From: Minisyncoccota bacterium
GTDB taxonomy: Bacteria > Patescibacteriota > Minisyncoccia > Phycocordibacterales > UBA9973
Reading direction: 5' to 3'
Assembly: GCA_017992485.1 (NCBI GenBank)
Contig: JAGOOL010000009.1
Span: 12,227-17,470 of the forward strand
DNA length: 5,244 nt
The stretch's first letter is position 1; the number at the start of each line of letters is the position of its first letter. The translations under genes and the position numbers were made by a program. The notes below the pieces were generated by a model. That model did no database searches. It worked only from the letters and a program-made list of their open reading frames with translations, and was not told where the DNA came from. Shown piece after piece: positions 4,611 to 5,244 of the stretch.

Positions 4611-4633
4611 ACAACAAGCCTCGCTGGTATAAT
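4604..4633 (+). promoter_or_regulatory. Promoter of dnaE, almost leaderless
   Basis: -35 TTGTCA (4604-4609), an 18-bp spacer and consensus -10 TATAAT (4628-4633). The ATG at 4643 follows after 9 nt, so the leader would be only about 0-3 nt. No ribosome binding site is possible in that space. Confidence 0.6.
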
Positions 4634-4642
4634 AGGTCGCTT

Positions 4643-5244
4643 ATGGCTACTACCGATACAAAAGAACTACTAAGCGTAGACAAAACTACATCAGAAAAAA
4701 CTTCTGATCCTGACGCAAAAAAAGAAGTACGCTTTGTTCATCTGCATACCCACTCACACTATTCCCTACTCGACGGACTTTCCAAGGTTACCGATCTCGT
4801 CAAAACCGCTATCAAATACGAAATGCCGGCGCTTGCTCTCACTGATCACGGCGCAATGTATGGCGCGATCGACTTCTACATGGAAGCCAAAAAGTACGGT
4901 CTCAAGCCAATTCTCGGCGTTGAAGGCTACCTCGCTGCTCGCGGACGCAAAGATAAAGAAACCGGACTCGATAGTCGCCGCAACCACATTACACTGTTTG
5001 CCAAAAACGAAACTGGCTACCGCAATCTCATCAGGCTAACAACAATGGCGCACCTCGAAGGTTTCTACTACAAACCTCGAATGGATAAAGAAATTCTTCG
5101 CATGTATGGCGAAGGCATTATTTGTCTTTCTGGTTGCCCGGCTTCTGAAATGGGTATGGCACTTCGTGAAAACAACATCGAGCGTGGTCGCGAACTTGTG
5201 AAAGAGTATCAAGAGATATTTGGTAAAGAAAATTTCTTTCTCGA
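4643..5244 (+). CDS. dnaE: DNA polymerase III alpha subunit, N-terminal part (cut by window edge)
   Basis: Catalytic subunit of the replicative DNA polymerase; the visible 200 residues hold the PHP domain that begins the protein. Hallmarks: FVHLHTHSHYSLLDG (31-45, with metal-binding-type H33 and H35), ALTDHGAMYGAIDFY (65-79), the KPILGVEGY strand (88-96), NHITLFAKNETGYRNL near 113-128, and GFYYKPRMDKEIL near 139-151. The metal-ligand motifs seen so far are intact, so the PHP site may still bind metal. The family usually starts only a few residues before FVHLH; here there is a hydrophilic extension of about 29 residues rich in Thr, Lys, Asp and Ser. The ATG at 4643 is supported by the promoter just before it; the next in-frame ATG is inside the PHP domain, so no shorter start is plausible. 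The frame is open to the window end. Confidence 0.96.
   Translation, partial: MATTDTKELLSVDKTTSEKTSDPDAKKEVRFVHLHTHSHYSLLDGLSKVTDLVKTAIKYEMPALALTDHGAMYGAIDFYMEAKKYGLKPILGVEGYLAARGRKDKETGLDSRRNHITLFAKNETGYRNLIRLTTMAHLEGFYYKPRMDKEILRMYGEGIICLSGCPASEMGMALRENNIERGRELVKEYQEIFGKENFFL

Noticed and set aside
4734..5039. Second plus-strand frame inside the start of dnaE
   Set aside because: It lies within the clearly coding dnaE PHP domain in another frame and shows no family features.
1..5244. CRISPR array, tandem repeats or insertion sequences
   Set aside because: No regularly spaced direct repeats and no transposase or integrase fragments were seen on either strand.

Overview
The window is a piece of bacterial chromosome with moderately AT-rich, short, tightly packed genes. 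Eight protein-coding genes are supported, two of them cut by the window edges. Recognisable products are an FAD-dependent oxidoreductase (N-terminus only), a SET-domain lysine methyltransferase, ribonuclease HII (rnhB) and the DNA polymerase III alpha subunit (dnaE, N-terminus only). The other four are a conserved Cys/His-containing protein that I recognise only as an uncharacterised family, a lipoprotein and two orphan hypothetical proteins. The mix of a eukaryote-like SET protein, orphan small genes, mostly single-gene transcription units and no visible Shine-Dalgarno sequences is compatible with a Candidate Phyla Radiation (Patescibacteria) genome. That placement is an inference from style, not proof. 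TGA behaves as a stop, so the standard bacterial code fits.

Layout. 1-285 (-): oxidoreductase N-terminus with its own promoter. 395-841 (-): orphan protein, promoter and terminator. 951-1394 (-) and 1423-2067 (+): the SET protein and the Cys/His protein, divergent, with interdigitated promoters in a 28-bp gap. 2068-2458: no gene, but the minus strand carries a near-consensus promoter, about 235 nt of hairpin-rich sequence and a strong intrinsic terminator, which I call a candidate non-coding RNA. 2459-3382 (-): lipoprotein with low-complexity tail, flanked by a perfect 14-bp inverted repeat. 3480-4085 (-): rnhB. 4168-4539 (-): orphan hydrophilic protein with terminator. 4643-end (+): dnaE, divergent from the orphan and sharing a -35 region with it.

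How it works together. Almost every gene has its own promoter, and several have an intrinsic terminator, so this is a row of single-gene units rather than an operon; only rnhB and the lipoprotein could be joined by read-through. In five of eight genes the -10 box lies 6-9 nt before the start codon, which predicts leaderless or nearly leaderless mRNAs. The most unusual items are the candidate ncRNA at 2127-2362, the predicted 5'-3' mRNA panhandle of the lipoprotein gene, and the compressed divergent promoters at 1388-1422 and 4583-4633.
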